Assembly (NCBI RefSeq): GCF_005144865.1
Contig: NZ_SWFM01000001.1
Span: 1-64,000, forward strand
Length of the DNA stretch: 64,000 nt
From: Guptibacillus hwajinpoensis
Lineage (GTDB): Bacteria; Bacillota; Bacilli; Bacillales; Guptibacillaceae
Direction: 5' to 3'
Below, piece after piece: positions 51,579 to 60,594 of the stretch. Both the position numbers and the translations under genes were made by a program. Numbering within the stretch: position 1 is the stretch's first letter; each line of letters opens with the position of its first letter. Below the pieces are notes generated by a model. It saw only the letters and a list, made by a program, of their open reading frames with translations, was not told where the DNA came from and searched no databases.

Positions 51579-51760
51579 AGTTAAATGTAACCTAGTAATC
51601 TTTTCATTAGGCTCTTTTCGTATACTTTGTTGCTATAAGAGTGAGGCGGGGGATTTCCGCCCAATCAGCCAAATTTGATTCTTTATACAAAAATTCTTTC
51701 AAAAGCAACAATCTTTGAAGAAAGAGCCGTTCATTAATACTAATTTGGAGGTTTGCTGTT

Positions 51761-53299
51761 ATGAAAGGTTATGTAGAAGAGTTGCAGGAACGTAGAAACA
51801 GAGCGGAACTAATGGGTGGTCAAGGCAAAATTGATGCTCTCCACGCTCAAGGGAAAAAGACGGCGAGAGAAAGAATTAAACTACTTGTTGATGAAGGTTC
51901 ATTTCTTGAGTTCGGAAAACTAAATGTATCTGAAATTCCTGGTTTAGAAGGGAAAAGCTCTGGTGATGGAGTAATTTGTGGAACTGCACGCGTTGATGGA
52001 CGGCCGGTTGTTGTTCAAGCAGGTGATAAAACAGTGTTCGCAGGAACTGAGGGAGCTGTACATATTCGCAAAACGAAAGCAGCTCATTCCTATGCATTAA
52101 AACGTGGCTTACCAATTGTGAATTTGAGTGAAGGGGGAGGTCTTCGGATGCCTGATGGAATGGGTTCTGACGGAATAAGTGATAAGCTTTTTCCACAAGA
52201 AATGCTAACGCACAATCGTGAGGTTCCAATGGTTTCAGCGATCTTAGGAGATAGCTTTGGAGGACCTACCTGGCTTGCTGTGTCATCAGATTTTGTAACA
52301 CAATTGGAAGGAACGTGTATGGCGGTAGCCGGGCCTCGGATGCTTGAAGTTGCAACTGGTGAGAAAGTTAATGAAGAGGAATTGGGTGGTGTGAAAGTTC
52401 ATGAAAAGTATACCGGGCAAATTGATCAAACCGCAACAACTGAAGAAGAATGCATTGCTCAACTTAAAAAGTTCTTGAGTTACCTTCCTTCACACAGGGA
52501 AGAGGAACCCCCATTGAAAACTACACACGACTTTACGGAGAGAAGAGTGGATGAAGTTCTATCGATCGTTCCTGAGAAGCGAAACCGTGCCTATAACATG
52601 AAGAAGGTGATTCAGGAGCTGGTAGATGAAGGGGATTTTTTAGAATTGAAACCTTTATATGGTCCTGCTCTTCTTACCCTGCTTTCTAGGATAAACGGTA
52701 GGTCTGTTGGGATTATAGCAAGCCAGCCATTGTATTATGCAGGTGCAGCTGGCAAAGAAGAGTGTGAAAAAGCAACAGACTTTATTTGTCTCTGTGACTC
52801 CTTTCATATTCCGTTAATTTTTCTACATGACATACCAGGATTCAGGGTAAGTTCTGATGCAGAAAAGAGGAAAATACCTACCAAAATCATGATGTGGAAC
52901 CAGGCTCTAGCTCAGTCAACAGTGCCCAAAATTTCTGTCATTATACGGAAAAGCGTAGGAGCTGCGTATGGAAATATGTGTGGTCCAACGATGGGAGCGG
53001 ATTTCGTTGTCGCCTGGCCTTCTGCAGAAATAAATTTCACTGGACCTGAAGTTGGAATTAATGTCGTTTATGGCAGAGAGTTAGTGGAAGCTGAGAATCC
53101 TAAGTTCGAACGGGAAAAGCTTTTAGAAAAGTGGAGTTTTGATAGTTCTCCATATAAAGCTGCGGCAAAACATCTGATTGATGATGTCATTGATCCTGGT
53201 GAAACTCGAATTTTTCTTGCACGAACTTTGGAGCTTGCTTGTTATAAAAACGGATCAAAGAGCGAAAGGAAATTAGCTAATTGGCCAACTGGATTTTAA
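51761..53299 (+). CDS. Acyl-CoA carboxylase carboxyltransferase subunit
   Basis: 512 residues, biotin-dependent carboxyltransferase of the propionyl/methylcrotonyl-CoA carboxylase beta type. KTARERIKLLVDEGSFLE at the N-terminus, the two crotonase-like halves (about 1-255, 256-512), GGGLRMPDGMG and GAAYGNMCGPTMGADFVVAWPSAEINFTGPEVG. GGAGG lies 9 bases before the ATG. No biotin carboxylase or biotin carrier gene is in view, so its partner subunits must be elsewhere. It has its own promoter and operator-like site. Confidence 0.9.
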   Translation: MKGYVEELQERRNRAELMGGQGKIDALHAQGKKTARERIKLLVDEGSFLEFGKLNVSEIPGLEGKSSGDGVICGTARVDGRPVVVQAGDKTVFAGTEGAVHIRKTKAAHSYALKRGLPIVNLSEGGGLRMPDGMGSDGISDKLFPQEMLTHNREVPMVSAILGDSFGGPTWLAVSSDFVTQLEGTCMAVAGPRMLEVATGEKVNEEELGGVKVHEKYTGQIDQTATTEEECIAQLKKFLSYLPSHREEEPPLKTTHDFTERRVDEVLSIVPEKRNRAYNMKKVIQELVDEGDFLELKPLYGPALLTLLSRINGRSVGIIASQPLYYAGAAGKEECEKATDFICLCDSFHIPLIFLHDIPGFRVSSDAEKRKIPTKIMMWNQALAQSTVPKISVIIRKSVGAAYGNMCGPTMGADFVVAWPSAEINFTGPEVGINVVYGRELVEAENPKFEREKLLEKWSFDSSPYKAAAKHLIDDVIDPGETRIFLARTLELACYKNGSKSERKLANWPTGF

Positions 53300-53314
53300 T
53301 TTTCAATAAATGTA

Positions 53315-53343
53315 TTGAATATTCCGAAAGATATATTTATACT
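53315..53343 (+). promoter_or_regulatory. Sigma-A promoter of the beta-oxidation operon
   Basis: TTGAAT (53315-53320), a 17-base spacer, TATACT (53338-53343). The operator-like site begins 9 bases downstream, over the expected transcription start. Confidence 0.65.
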
Positions 53344-53352
53344 AAATGTAAG

Positions 53353-53374
53353 AACATACCAACCGGTTAGTTAG
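53353..53374 (+). promoter_or_regulatory. Operator-like inverted repeat 2
   Basis: AACATACC followed by AACCGGTTAGTTAG. The inner AACCGGTT is a perfect palindrome. Its placement just after the -10 suits repression by the TetR protein encoded downstream. Confidence 0.65.
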
Positions 53375-53401
53375 ATATCGGGTATAAGGAGACGAATAAG
53401 A

Positions 53402-54610
53402 ATGAATTTTGACTATTCAGAGCGTTGCCATTCTTACCTGGAAAAAGTAAAGGCATTCATGGATGACCATGTATATCCGAACGAAAAAGTGTATGAAGAG
53501 CAGCTTTCCAATCAGGGAAGTCGATGGTCAGATATTCCCCCTATTATGGAAGAGCTGAAGCAGAAGGCAAAAGATGCTGGTTTATGGAATCTATTTCTAC
53601 CTGAAAGTGAATATGGTGCAGGCCTTACGAATACTGAATACGCTCCATTATGTGAAGTGATGGGCCGTTCAATGATTGGACCTGAAGTTTTTAATTGTGC
53701 TGCACCAGACACAGGTAATATGGAAGTACTTGTTCGTTACGGTACTGAAGAACAGAAACAACAATGGCTCGAACCTTTACTTGCTGGTGAAATTCGCTCC
53801 TGCTTCTCGATGACAGAACCTGATGTTGCTTCTTCAGATGCGACGAATATTCAGGCTCGAATTGAACGAGATGGTGATGAATACGTCATTAATGGCACTA
53901 AATGGTGGTCATCTGGTGCTGGAGATCCAAGGTGCAAAATCGCCATTGTCATGGGTAAGAACGATCCGACTGCTGCGAAACATGAACAACAATCAATGAT
54001 CTTAGTTCCACTTGATACAAAGGGTGTAACGATTAAAAGAGTTCTTCCTGTATTTGGCTATGATCATGCACCACATGGTCATGCAGAAATTGAATACAAA
54101 GATGTACGAGTACCTGCTTCTAATATGCTTTGGGAAGAAGGAAAAGGGTTTGCAATTGCGCAAGGAAGACTTGGGCCAGGACGAATTCATCACTGTATGC
54201 GTTTGATCGGGACAGCTGAACGTGCACTTGAGGATTTATGTAAGCGCGTACAAAGTCGAGAAGCTTTTGGTAAGAAGATTTCTGATCAGGGTGTTGTGAG
54301 AGAGTGGATTGCTGATTCCCGAATTGAAATCGAGCAAGCAAGACTCTTAACACTTAAGGCGGCTCATATGATGGATACAGTTGGAAATAAAGAGGCAAAA
54401 GCAGAAATCGCAATGATTAAAGTAGTAGCACCTAATATGGCACTACAGGTAATTGACCGTGCTATTCAAGCGTTTGGTGGAGCTGGAGTAAGTAATGATT
54501 ACACGCTTGCTGCACACTGGGCAAATGCTAGAACATTAAGGCTTGCAGATGGACCGGATGAAGTACATCGTAATGCAATCGCGAGACAAGAACTGAAAAA
54601 GTATAGCTAG
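53402..54610 (+). CDS. Acyl-CoA dehydrogenase
   Basis: 402 residues, FAD enzyme for the first step of beta-oxidation; longer N-terminal region as in the ACAD10/11-like group ([11 protein letters not shown]...). Motifs: [34 protein letters not shown], the flavin region [23 protein letters not shown] and the catalytic segment [13 protein letters not shown]... [20 protein letters not shown] lies before the ATG. First gene of an operon of at least five genes with 10-21 base spacers. Confidence 0.93.
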   Translation: MNFDYSERCHSYLEKVKAFMDDHVYPNEKVYEEQLSNQGSRWSDIPPIMEELKQKAKDAGLWNLFLPESEYGAGLTNTEYAPLCEVMGRSMIGPEVFNCAAPDTGNMEVLVRYGTEEQKQQWLEPLLAGEIRSCFSMTEPDVASSDATNIQARIERDGDEYVINGTKWWSSGAGDPRCKIAIVMGKNDPTAAKHEQQSMILVPLDTKGVTIKRVLPVFGYDHAPHGHAEIEYKDVRVPASNMLWEEGKGFAIAQGRLGPGRIHHCMRLIGTAERALEDLCKRVQSREAFGKKISDQGVVREWIADSRIEIEQARLLTLKAAHMMDTVGNKEAKAEIAMIKVVAPNMALQVIDRAIQAFGGAGVSNDYTLAAHWANARTLRLADGPDEVHRNAIARQELKKYS

Positions 54611-54627
54611 CCAAGGGGGAATACAAT

Positions 54628-55401
54628 ATGAACGTTATGGAATTGTTTAATTTATCAGGTAAAACAGCAATTGTGACTGGTGGTGGAAGGGGTCTCGGTA
54701 AGCAAATTGCCGAAGGGTTCGCTGAAGCTGGGGCAAATGTTGTTGTTTGTTCAAGAAAATTGGAAGCGTGTGAGGCTGTTCGTGATGAGTTAGAAAGCAA
54801 GGGAGTTAGATCACTTGCGTTTGAGTGTGATGTGACAAATCAAGAACACGTTCAACATGTGGTTGACGAAACAATGAAAGAGTTAGGTCAGATTGATATT
54901 CTTGTAAATAACAGTGGTGCCTCGTGGGGAGCACCTGTCGTTGAAATGCCCTTACAGGCATGGCATAAAGTAATGGAAGTGAACGTAACAGGTACATTCC
55001 TTTTTGCACAGGCAGCAGGGAAAGAAATGATTAAGCAGAAAAGCGGTAAAATCATTAATATAGCGTCGGTGGCAGGACTTGGTGGGGCGGATCCACGATA
55101 CATGGATGCGATTGGCTATAACACGAGTAAAGGCGCTGTCATTACGTTTACAAAGGATCTTGCAGTGAAGTGGGGAGGATATAACATTAATGTAAATGCG
55201 ATTGCACCAGGTTTCTTCCCAACGAAAATGTCAAAAGGATTAATCGAAGCGGGTGGAGAGAAAATGCTAGAATCGACTCCTCTAAATCGATTTGGTTCGG
55301 ATGATGATTTAAAAGGAGCTGCTCTATTCCTAGCATCAAATGCTTCCAATTATGTAACGGGAGATATTCTAATCGTCGATGGTGGTCAGCATGCAATGTA
55401 A
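54628..55401 (+). CDS. SDR family oxidoreductase
   Basis: 257 residues, short-chain dehydrogenase. NAD(P)-binding GGGRGLGKQIAEGF, NNSG, catalytic IINIASVAG (Ser) and YNTSKGAVITFT (Tyr-x3-Lys), C-terminal GDILIVDGGQHAM. Likely acts on a 3-hydroxyacyl or alcohol group in the operon's pathway. GGGGGAA precedes the ATG; ATG 54637 is an alternative start. 17 bases after the ACAD gene. Confidence 0.9.
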   Translation: MNVMELFNLSGKTAIVTGGGRGLGKQIAEGFAEAGANVVVCSRKLEACEAVRDELESKGVRSLAFECDVTNQEHVQHVVDETMKELGQIDILVNNSGASWGAPVVEMPLQAWHKVMEVNVTGTFLFAQAAGKEMIKQKSGKIINIASVAGLGGADPRYMDAIGYNTSKGAVITFTKDLAVKWGGYNINVNAIAPGFFPTKMSKGLIEAGGEKMLESTPLNRFGSDDDLKGAALFLASNASNYVTGDILIVDGGQHAM

Positions 55402-55422
55402 AAGTAAAGGAGGACATTAGAA

Positions 55423-56592
55423 ATGAATCGTGATCCAGTAATTGTATCTGCAGTAAGAACACCTATTGGTAGACAGGGAGGAGCATTTGCTAGTATTCCT
55501 GCCCATGTACTTGGAGCAATTGCCCTTAAGGAAGCTATAGCCCGTATTAAACTAGAAGTTGAAAGCATTGATGATGTTATTTTTGGTAATGTAATAGGCG
55601 GTGGCGGAAATATCGCAAGGTTAACAGCACTTGAGGCAGGTCTTCCACTAACGATTCCAGGATTAACGATTGATCGACAGTGCGGATCAGGATTGAATGC
55701 TATTAATCTAGCTGCACAGGCTATAAAAGCAGGTGATGGTGATGTTTACGTGGTGGGCGGAGCTGAAAGTATGAGTCAAGCACCATACTTAATGGAAAAG
55801 CCATCTAAACCTTATAGTACAATGCCACCACGGTTTATGAAATCAAGGCTTTCACCAGATGAAATTGGGGACCCCCCAATGGGCATTACTGCTGAAAACT
55901 TGGCTGAGAAATATGAAATATCTCGTGAAGAGCAAGATGAATTTGCACATCGTAGTCAAGAACGTATGGGGAAAGCGATGGCAGAGGGCTACTTTGACTC
56001 TCAGATTGCGTCTGTTAGTGTACCTGTTCGTAAAGGAAATCCTATTGTTGTTTCTAAGGATGAACATCCTAGACCTGAAACAACGCTCGAGAAGTTAGCT
56101 ACGCTACCTCCTGCATTCAAGAAAGGTGGAACCGTTACGGCAGGTTCTAGCTCAGGTTTAAATGATGCTGCTTCTGCAGTCATCGTCATGTCTCGAGAGA
56201 AGGCAGAAGACCTTGGTTTAAAGCCACTTGCGATTATAAAAGCGTATGCTGTTAGTGGTGTTGATCCTAATATTATGGGAATCGGACCAGTACCTGCAAC
56301 GCGAAGAGTTATGGAGCAAGCAGGATTATCACTTGAAGATATGGATCTGATTGAAGTTAATGAAGCTTTTGCTGCACAGGTGCTTGCCTGCGATCGTGAA
56401 TTGAATATGAACACTGAGAAATTAAATGTGAATGGTGGAGCCATCTCTCATGGACATCCATTAGGAGCCACAGGAGCCATTCTTGCAACAAAAGCAATTT
56501 ATGAACTTGAACGAAGAGATGGTAAATATGCGCTTGTTACAGCTTGTATTGGTGGTGGACAGGGAATCGCTACGATTCTAGAACGAGTTTAA
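55423..56592 (+). CDS. Acetyl-CoA acyltransferase (thiolase)
   Basis: 389 residues. The acyl-binding cysteine is Cys87 in IDRQCGSGLNAINLAAQAIK; the catalytic His is in NVNGGAISHGHPLGATGA and the second cysteine in TACIGGGQGIATILE. It cleaves 3-ketoacyl-CoA in beta-oxidation (or condenses acetyl-CoA; direction not determined). AAGGAGG lies 8 bases before the ATG. Third gene of the operon. Confidence 0.94.
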   Translation: MNRDPVIVSAVRTPIGRQGGAFASIPAHVLGAIALKEAIARIKLEVESIDDVIFGNVIGGGGNIARLTALEAGLPLTIPGLTIDRQCGSGLNAINLAAQAIKAGDGDVYVVGGAESMSQAPYLMEKPSKPYSTMPPRFMKSRLSPDEIGDPPMGITAENLAEKYEISREEQDEFAHRSQERMGKAMAEGYFDSQIASVSVPVRKGNPIVVSKDEHPRPETTLEKLATLPPAFKKGGTVTAGSSSGLNDAASAVIVMSREKAEDLGLKPLAIIKAYAVSGVDPNIMGIGPVPATRRVMEQAGLSLEDMDLIEVNEAFAAQVLACDRELNMNTEKLNVNGGAISHGHPLGATGAILATKAIYELERRDGKYALVTACIGGGQGIATILERV

Positions 56593-56602
56593 GGAGGATC
56601 TG

Positions 56603-57355
56603 ATGAGACTTCAAGATAAAGTAGCCATTGTAACTGGAGGTGGAGGAGGTATCGGTCGAGCAACTGCACTTCGTTTTGCAAGCGAAGGAGCAAAGGTGGT
56701 TGTCTCCGATATCCATGCTGAGTCAGGTGAAGAATCTGTCGATCAGATTACAAAAATGGGGGGAGATGCCATTTTTGTAAGAACTGACACGTCAATGGAA
56801 GGAGATATGAAAGCGCTTGTAGAAGAATGTGAAAAGCAGTACGGTGGTCTCGACATCTTTTTCAATAATGCCGGAGTGAGTAATGAAGAAGTAAAGTTAG
56901 TCGATATATCGGTTGACGAGTGGGATCGTGTTGTTTCAATTAACTTAAAAGGCGTTTTTATGGGTATGAAGTATGCTATTCCGGCAATGGAAAAGAGAAA
57001 TGGCGGCGCTATCGTTAATACATCAAGTCTGCTTGGGTTCAAAGGAAAGAAGTATATGGCTCCCTATAACGCTTCAAAAGGTGGTGTCATAACGCTTACT
57101 AAAAATGCTGCCCTTGAGTATGGAGCGAAAAACATTCGTGTTAACGCAGTTTGTCCTGGGGTAATTGACACGAATATTGTTACGCCATGGAAAGAGGACG
57201 ATCGCAAATGGCCCATTATCTCCAAAGCTAATGCACTTAAAAGAGTTGGACAACCAGAAGAAATCGCTAATGCTGTACTGTTCCTAGTCTCAGATGAAGC
57301 ATCATATGTCACAGGAACAAGCCTTCTCGTTGATGGTGGAGGTTTAACGTTTTAA
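56603..57355 (+). CDS. SDR family oxidoreductase
   Basis: 250 residues. Motifs GGGGGIGRATALRFASEGA, NNAGVS, IVNTSSLLGFKGKK (Ser) and YNASKGGVITLTKN (Tyr, Lys), end GTSLLVDGGGLTF. Second SDR of the operon and not closely similar to the first. AAGGAGG lies 5 bases before the ATG, 10 bases after the thiolase stop. Confidence 0.9.
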   Translation: MRLQDKVAIVTGGGGGIGRATALRFASEGAKVVVSDIHAESGEESVDQITKMGGDAIFVRTDTSMEGDMKALVEECEKQYGGLDIFFNNAGVSNEEVKLVDISVDEWDRVVSINLKGVFMGMKYAIPAMEKRNGGAIVNTSSLLGFKGKKYMAPYNASKGGVITLTKNAALEYGAKNIRVNAVCPGVIDTNIVTPWKEDDRKWPIISKANALKRVGQPEEIANAVLFLVSDEASYVTGTSLLVDGGGLTF

Positions 57356-57373
57356 TTATCCGGAGGTGGAAGC

Positions 57374-58990
57374 ATGAACGCAAAAAATAGTTGGTTCAAG
57401 CATTATCCTGAGTCAATAGCTAGAACTATTGATATTCCTAACGTTTCACTCCCAGACATGTTAAATCAAACAGTTGAAGATTATCCTGACAATGTGGCTC
57501 TATCGTTTTACCATAAGAAAGTAACCTATCGAGAGTTAGGGCATTTTTCTACAGCATTCGGATCTGCATTACAGAACACCTTTCAAATGAAGCAAAAAGA
57601 CAGAGTTGCCCTTATGCTACCCAATTGCCCTCAGTTTCCAATTAGTTATTATGGTGTACTAAAAGCGGGTGGTATTATTACTCAAATTAACCCAATGCTT
57701 GTAGAACGTGAATTACAATACATATTGGCTGACTCTGGAGCAGAAACCATTGTCATTTATGATGCGCTTTATCCAAGGTTGAAAGCGATACAAGATGAAA
57801 CAAATGTAAAGAATGTCATTGTTGTATCTCTTCAACCTGACGCGGGTCCTGTTGATCCGGATTATACCTTCGAACAATTTATTCAGAGTACTACAGAAAC
57901 TCTTCAACCCGTTTCAATCGATCCTAAAGAAGATATAGCAGTTCTTCAATATACTGGCGGAACAACTGGAAGAAGCAAAGGTGCTATGCTTACTCATCGC
58001 AATCTAGTCGCAAATGTGGAGCAAAGCCTAGAATTCTTTAAAGATGAGTTTACTTTCGGTAAAGAAAAATGTTTGACTGTTATTCCACTATTTCATGTAT
58101 TTGGAATGACGTCCTGCATGAATTTATCAATTCGAATCGGGGCTGAAAGTGTCATACTACCAAAATTTGATGTAAATGAGGTTTTAGAAACGATTGAAAA
58201 AGAACAGCCAACATTGTTCCCTGGTGTGCCGACAATGTATGTTGCACTCACGAATCATCCGAATGCTGAGAATTTTAATCTTGATAGTATTCGAACCTGT
58301 AATAGCGGGAGTGCACCGATGCCAGTAGGATTAATGAAAGAATTTGAGAGAAAAACTGGCGCTAAGATTTTAGAAGGATATGGCTTAAGCGAATCTGCTC
58401 CAACTACACATGTTAATCCACCATTTGGAGAACGTAAGCCGGGAAGTGTTGGTATAGGATTTCCTTCCACAGAATACAAGATTGTAGATCTTGGAGAAGG
58501 AAAAACGGAAGTTCCATTTGGTGAATCAGGAGAGATTGTAATTAAAGGCCCTCAGGTAATGAAAGGTTACTGGAACATGCCAGAGGAGACAGCAAATACG
58601 CTTCGAGATGGTTGGCTATTTACTGGAGATATAGCAAAAATGGATGAGGATGGATATGTCTATATCATTGATCGGAAAAAGGATTTAATTATCGCAAGTG
58701 GGTATAACATCTACCCTCGGGATATAGAAGAAGTTCTATATGAGCATAAGAGTATTATGGAAGCTGTTGTTGTTGGTGTGCCAGACCCATACCGCGGTGA
58801 AACAGTGAAGGCCGTCATCGTAAAAAAACCTGGTGCTACACTCTCAGAAGAAGAAGTAATTTCTTACTGTAAAGATCAAATGGCGCCATATAAAGTTCCA
58901 AAAATGGTAGAGTTCCGTAATGAACTTCCTAAAACAAGCGTTGGTAAAATTTTAAGAAGATCAATTAGAGAAGAAGCCCGTCAAGTATAG
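57374..58990 (+). CDS. Long-chain fatty acid-CoA ligase
   Basis: 538 residues, AMP-forming. Motifs LQYTGGTTGRSKGAMLTHRN (about 195-214), EGYGLSESAPTTHVNPP, GWLFTGDIAKMDEDGYVYIIDRKKDLIIASGYNIYPRDIEEVLY (in separate blocks) and the catalytic Lys in KTSVGKILRR. Activates fatty acids for the operon. CGGAGGTGG lies 6 bases before the ATG. Last gene before the TetR regulator. Confidence 0.95.
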   Translation: MNAKNSWFKHYPESIARTIDIPNVSLPDMLNQTVEDYPDNVALSFYHKKVTYRELGHFSTAFGSALQNTFQMKQKDRVALMLPNCPQFPISYYGVLKAGGIITQINPMLVERELQYILADSGAETIVIYDALYPRLKAIQDETNVKNVIVVSLQPDAGPVDPDYTFEQFIQSTTETLQPVSIDPKEDIAVLQYTGGTTGRSKGAMLTHRNLVANVEQSLEFFKDEFTFGKEKCLTVIPLFHVFGMTSCMNLSIRIGAESVILPKFDVNEVLETIEKEQPTLFPGVPTMYVALTNHPNAENFNLDSIRTCNSGSAPMPVGLMKEFERKTGAKILEGYGLSESAPTTHVNPPFGERKPGSVGIGFPSTEYKIVDLGEGKTEVPFGESGEIVIKGPQVMKGYWNMPEETANTLRDGWLFTGDIAKMDEDGYVYIIDRKKDLIIASGYNIYPRDIEEVLYEHKSIMEAVVVGVPDPYRGETVKAVIVKKPGATLSEEEVISYCKDQMAPYKVPKMVEFRNELPKTSVGKILRRSIREEARQV

Positions 58991-59017
58991 GTGTGCATAG
59001 GAGTAACCTCCATGTGA

Positions 59018-59043
59018 TATAATCTAAATCAATGATCATTGAT
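59018..59043 (+). promoter_or_regulatory. -10 element and palindromic operator of the TetR gene
   Basis: TATAAT (59018-59023), then the perfect 16-base palindrome ATCAATGATCATTGAT (59028-59043) near the expected transcription start. It differs from the AACCGGTT sites. It may be an autoregulatory site; the -35 is poor. Confidence 0.5.
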
Positions 59044-59062
59044 AGATTGAGAGGGTACTGCC

Positions 59063-59632
59063 ATGAAGCACAAACTAACTGCAAAAAGTATTGAATTATT
59101 TGAGAAAAAAGGATTTAGTGAAACGTCGATTCAAGATATCGTGGATGCTATAGGTGTAACGAAGGGAACGTTTTACTACTACTTTAAGAGTAAAGAAGAA
59201 TTATTAATGGATATCCATTCTTCTTATATCGACGGCATGATCAAGCAGCAAAAGGAAATTCTAGAGGATATGTCGAAAGATTGTAGAACAAAGCTATATG
59301 ACATGGTGTATATGCTTATTCATAATGTTGAGCTTGAGGGGAATAGCGCACGGGTTTTCTTCCGTGAAATGAAGAATTTGAAAGAAGAGAACTTATCTAA
59401 AATTCTGCCGAAACGAGACCAAATTCGCTATTATTTTCAGGACCTATTAAAACAGGGCGTTGAAAACGGAGAATTTCGAACCGACCTTAACATTGGTATT
59501 GTCACTTTTGCAATTCTTGGAATTACGAATTGGACCTATCAGTGGTATAAACCAGACGGACCTGTTTCAGACAAAGAGGTAGCAAGTATTTTCGTAGATA
59601 TGGTTCTAAGTGGGATTGAGGAAAGCGATTAA
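59063..59632 (+). CDS. TetR/AcrR family transcription regulator
   Basis: 189 residues. The N-terminal HTH is KSIELFEKKGFSETSIQDIVDAIGVTKGTFYYYFKSKEELL (split: helices about 6-50), the ligand-binding domain follows. The type matches fatty-acid-responsive FadR/YsiA-like regulators. It lies in the middle of the fatty-acid cluster, so it is the likely repressor of the three AACCGGTT-type sites; effector probably an acyl-CoA. GAGGG lies 9 bases before the ATG. Confidence 0.88.
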   Translation: MKHKLTAKSIELFEKKGFSETSIQDIVDAIGVTKGTFYYYFKSKEELLMDIHSSYIDGMIKQQKEILEDMSKDCRTKLYDMVYMLIHNVELEGNSARVFFREMKNLKEENLSKILPKRDQIRYYFQDLLKQGVENGEFRTDLNIGIVTFAILGITNWTYQWYKPDGPVSDKEVASIFVDMVLSGIEESD

Positions 59633-59640
59633 GCTTTCCT
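59619..59640 (+). terminator. Hairpin at the end of the TetR gene
   Basis: AGGAAAGC (59619-59626) and GCTTTCCT (59633-59640), with the stop codon in the loop; the T-run is weak. Confidence 0.5.
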
Positions 59641-59651
59641 TCCTGCTTAAT

Positions 59652-59665
59652 TGTAAGCGCTTGCG
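59652..59665 (+). promoter_or_regulatory. cre-like box
   Basis: TGTAAGCGCTTGCG, 12 of 14 cre positions, just upstream of operator-like site 3. It suggests carbon control of the downstream operon. Confidence 0.4.
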
Positions 59666-59670
59666 AATTC

Positions 59671-59692
59671 AACATCCTAACCGGTTAGTAAC
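59671..59692 (+). promoter_or_regulatory. Operator-like inverted repeat 3
   Basis: AACATC followed by the perfect 12-base palindrome CTAACCGGTTAG (59677-59688) and TAAC. Same core as site 2. It lies 18 bases before the start of the dehydrogenase gene. Confidence 0.65.
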
Positions 59693-59709
59693 CTTAAGGA
59701 GGAAATGAG

Positions 59710-60594
59710 ATGAATAGTAAAGAGATTAAGAAGATTTCAGTACTTGGGGCAGGATCCATGGGCCATCAGATTGGCATGCTCTGTGCACTAGGAGGATATG
59801 AAACGATCATACAAGATATTAATGAAATGGCTTTAAAAGATGCTGGAGAGAAACTCGAAGGCATTATGACGAAGTGGATAAAGAAAGGTAAAATCACTGA
59901 AGAAATGAAAGAAGATGCTTTTAATAGATTACATTTTACGACAAGCCTTGAAGAAGCAGCTGTTAAAGCTGATTTTATTATTGAAGCGATTGTAGAGAAA
60001 CTCGATGTTAAACGTGAAGTATTCCAGAAGCTTGATGAATTAGCCGCTCCTGATGTTATTTTTGCATCTAATAGCTCTACAATTGTTAACTCATTAATTG
60101 CTTCTGTAACAAATCGCAAAGATAAAGTAGTAAATATGCACTTCTTCTTCCCGCCACTCGTAATGGATTGTGTAGAAGTTGTTATGAGTGACGCAACATC
60201 AGAAGATACAGCGAAAATGACAATGGATGTTTGTGAACGAATTAATCGGACTGGTGTTCTTCTGAAAAAAGAAATTTCTGGATTTGTTGCTAATCGTATT
60301 CTAGGAGCACTGCAAAAAGAAGCGATGTACCTATATGAAGAAGGAATTGCAGACTTTAAAGATATTGATTTAATTTGTAGAAAAGCTCTCAATCATCCTA
60401 TTGGTCCATTTGAGTTAATGGATTTGTCAGGTATAGATGTTGGCTATTATGTGATGCAGCAACGATACAATGAAACCGGCAATCCTGAAGATAAACCTTC
60501 TCAGGCAATTGAGGATAAGGTGAAAGCAGGCACGCTAGGTCGAAAAACTGGTAAAGGCTGGTATGACTATACAAAAGAAGGAGTGAAGAACTAA
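59710..60594 (+). CDS. 3-hydroxyacyl-CoA dehydrogenase
   Basis: 294 residues. Oxidises 3-hydroxyacyl-CoA with NAD. N-terminal Rossmann GAGSMGHQIGMLCALGGYE, catalytic region NSSTIVNSLIA and VNMHFFFPPLVMDCVEVV (the usual His in MHFF), C-terminal HPIGPFELMDLSGIDVGYYVM. AAGGAGG lies 7 bases before the ATG. Its last base overlaps the hydratase start (ATGA-type overlap), so the two are coupled. Confidence 0.93.
   Translation: MNSKEIKKISVLGAGSMGHQIGMLCALGGYETIIQDINEMALKDAGEKLEGIMTKWIKKGKITEEMKEDAFNRLHFTTSLEEAAVKADFIIEAIVEKLDVKREVFQKLDELAAPDVIFASNSSTIVNSLIASVTNRKDKVVNMHFFFPPLVMDCVEVVMSDATSEDTAKMTMDVCERINRTGVLLKKEISGFVANRILGALQKEAMYLYEEGIADFKDIDLICRKALNHPIGPFELMDLSGIDVGYYVMQQRYNETGNPEDKPSQAIEDKVKAGTLGRKTGKGWYDYTKEGVKN

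Noticed and set aside
59766..60392. Long minus-strand frame (208 codons) opposite the hydroxyacyl-CoA dehydrogenase
   Set aside because: Serine-rich antisense shadow; the plus-strand protein has full family motifs.
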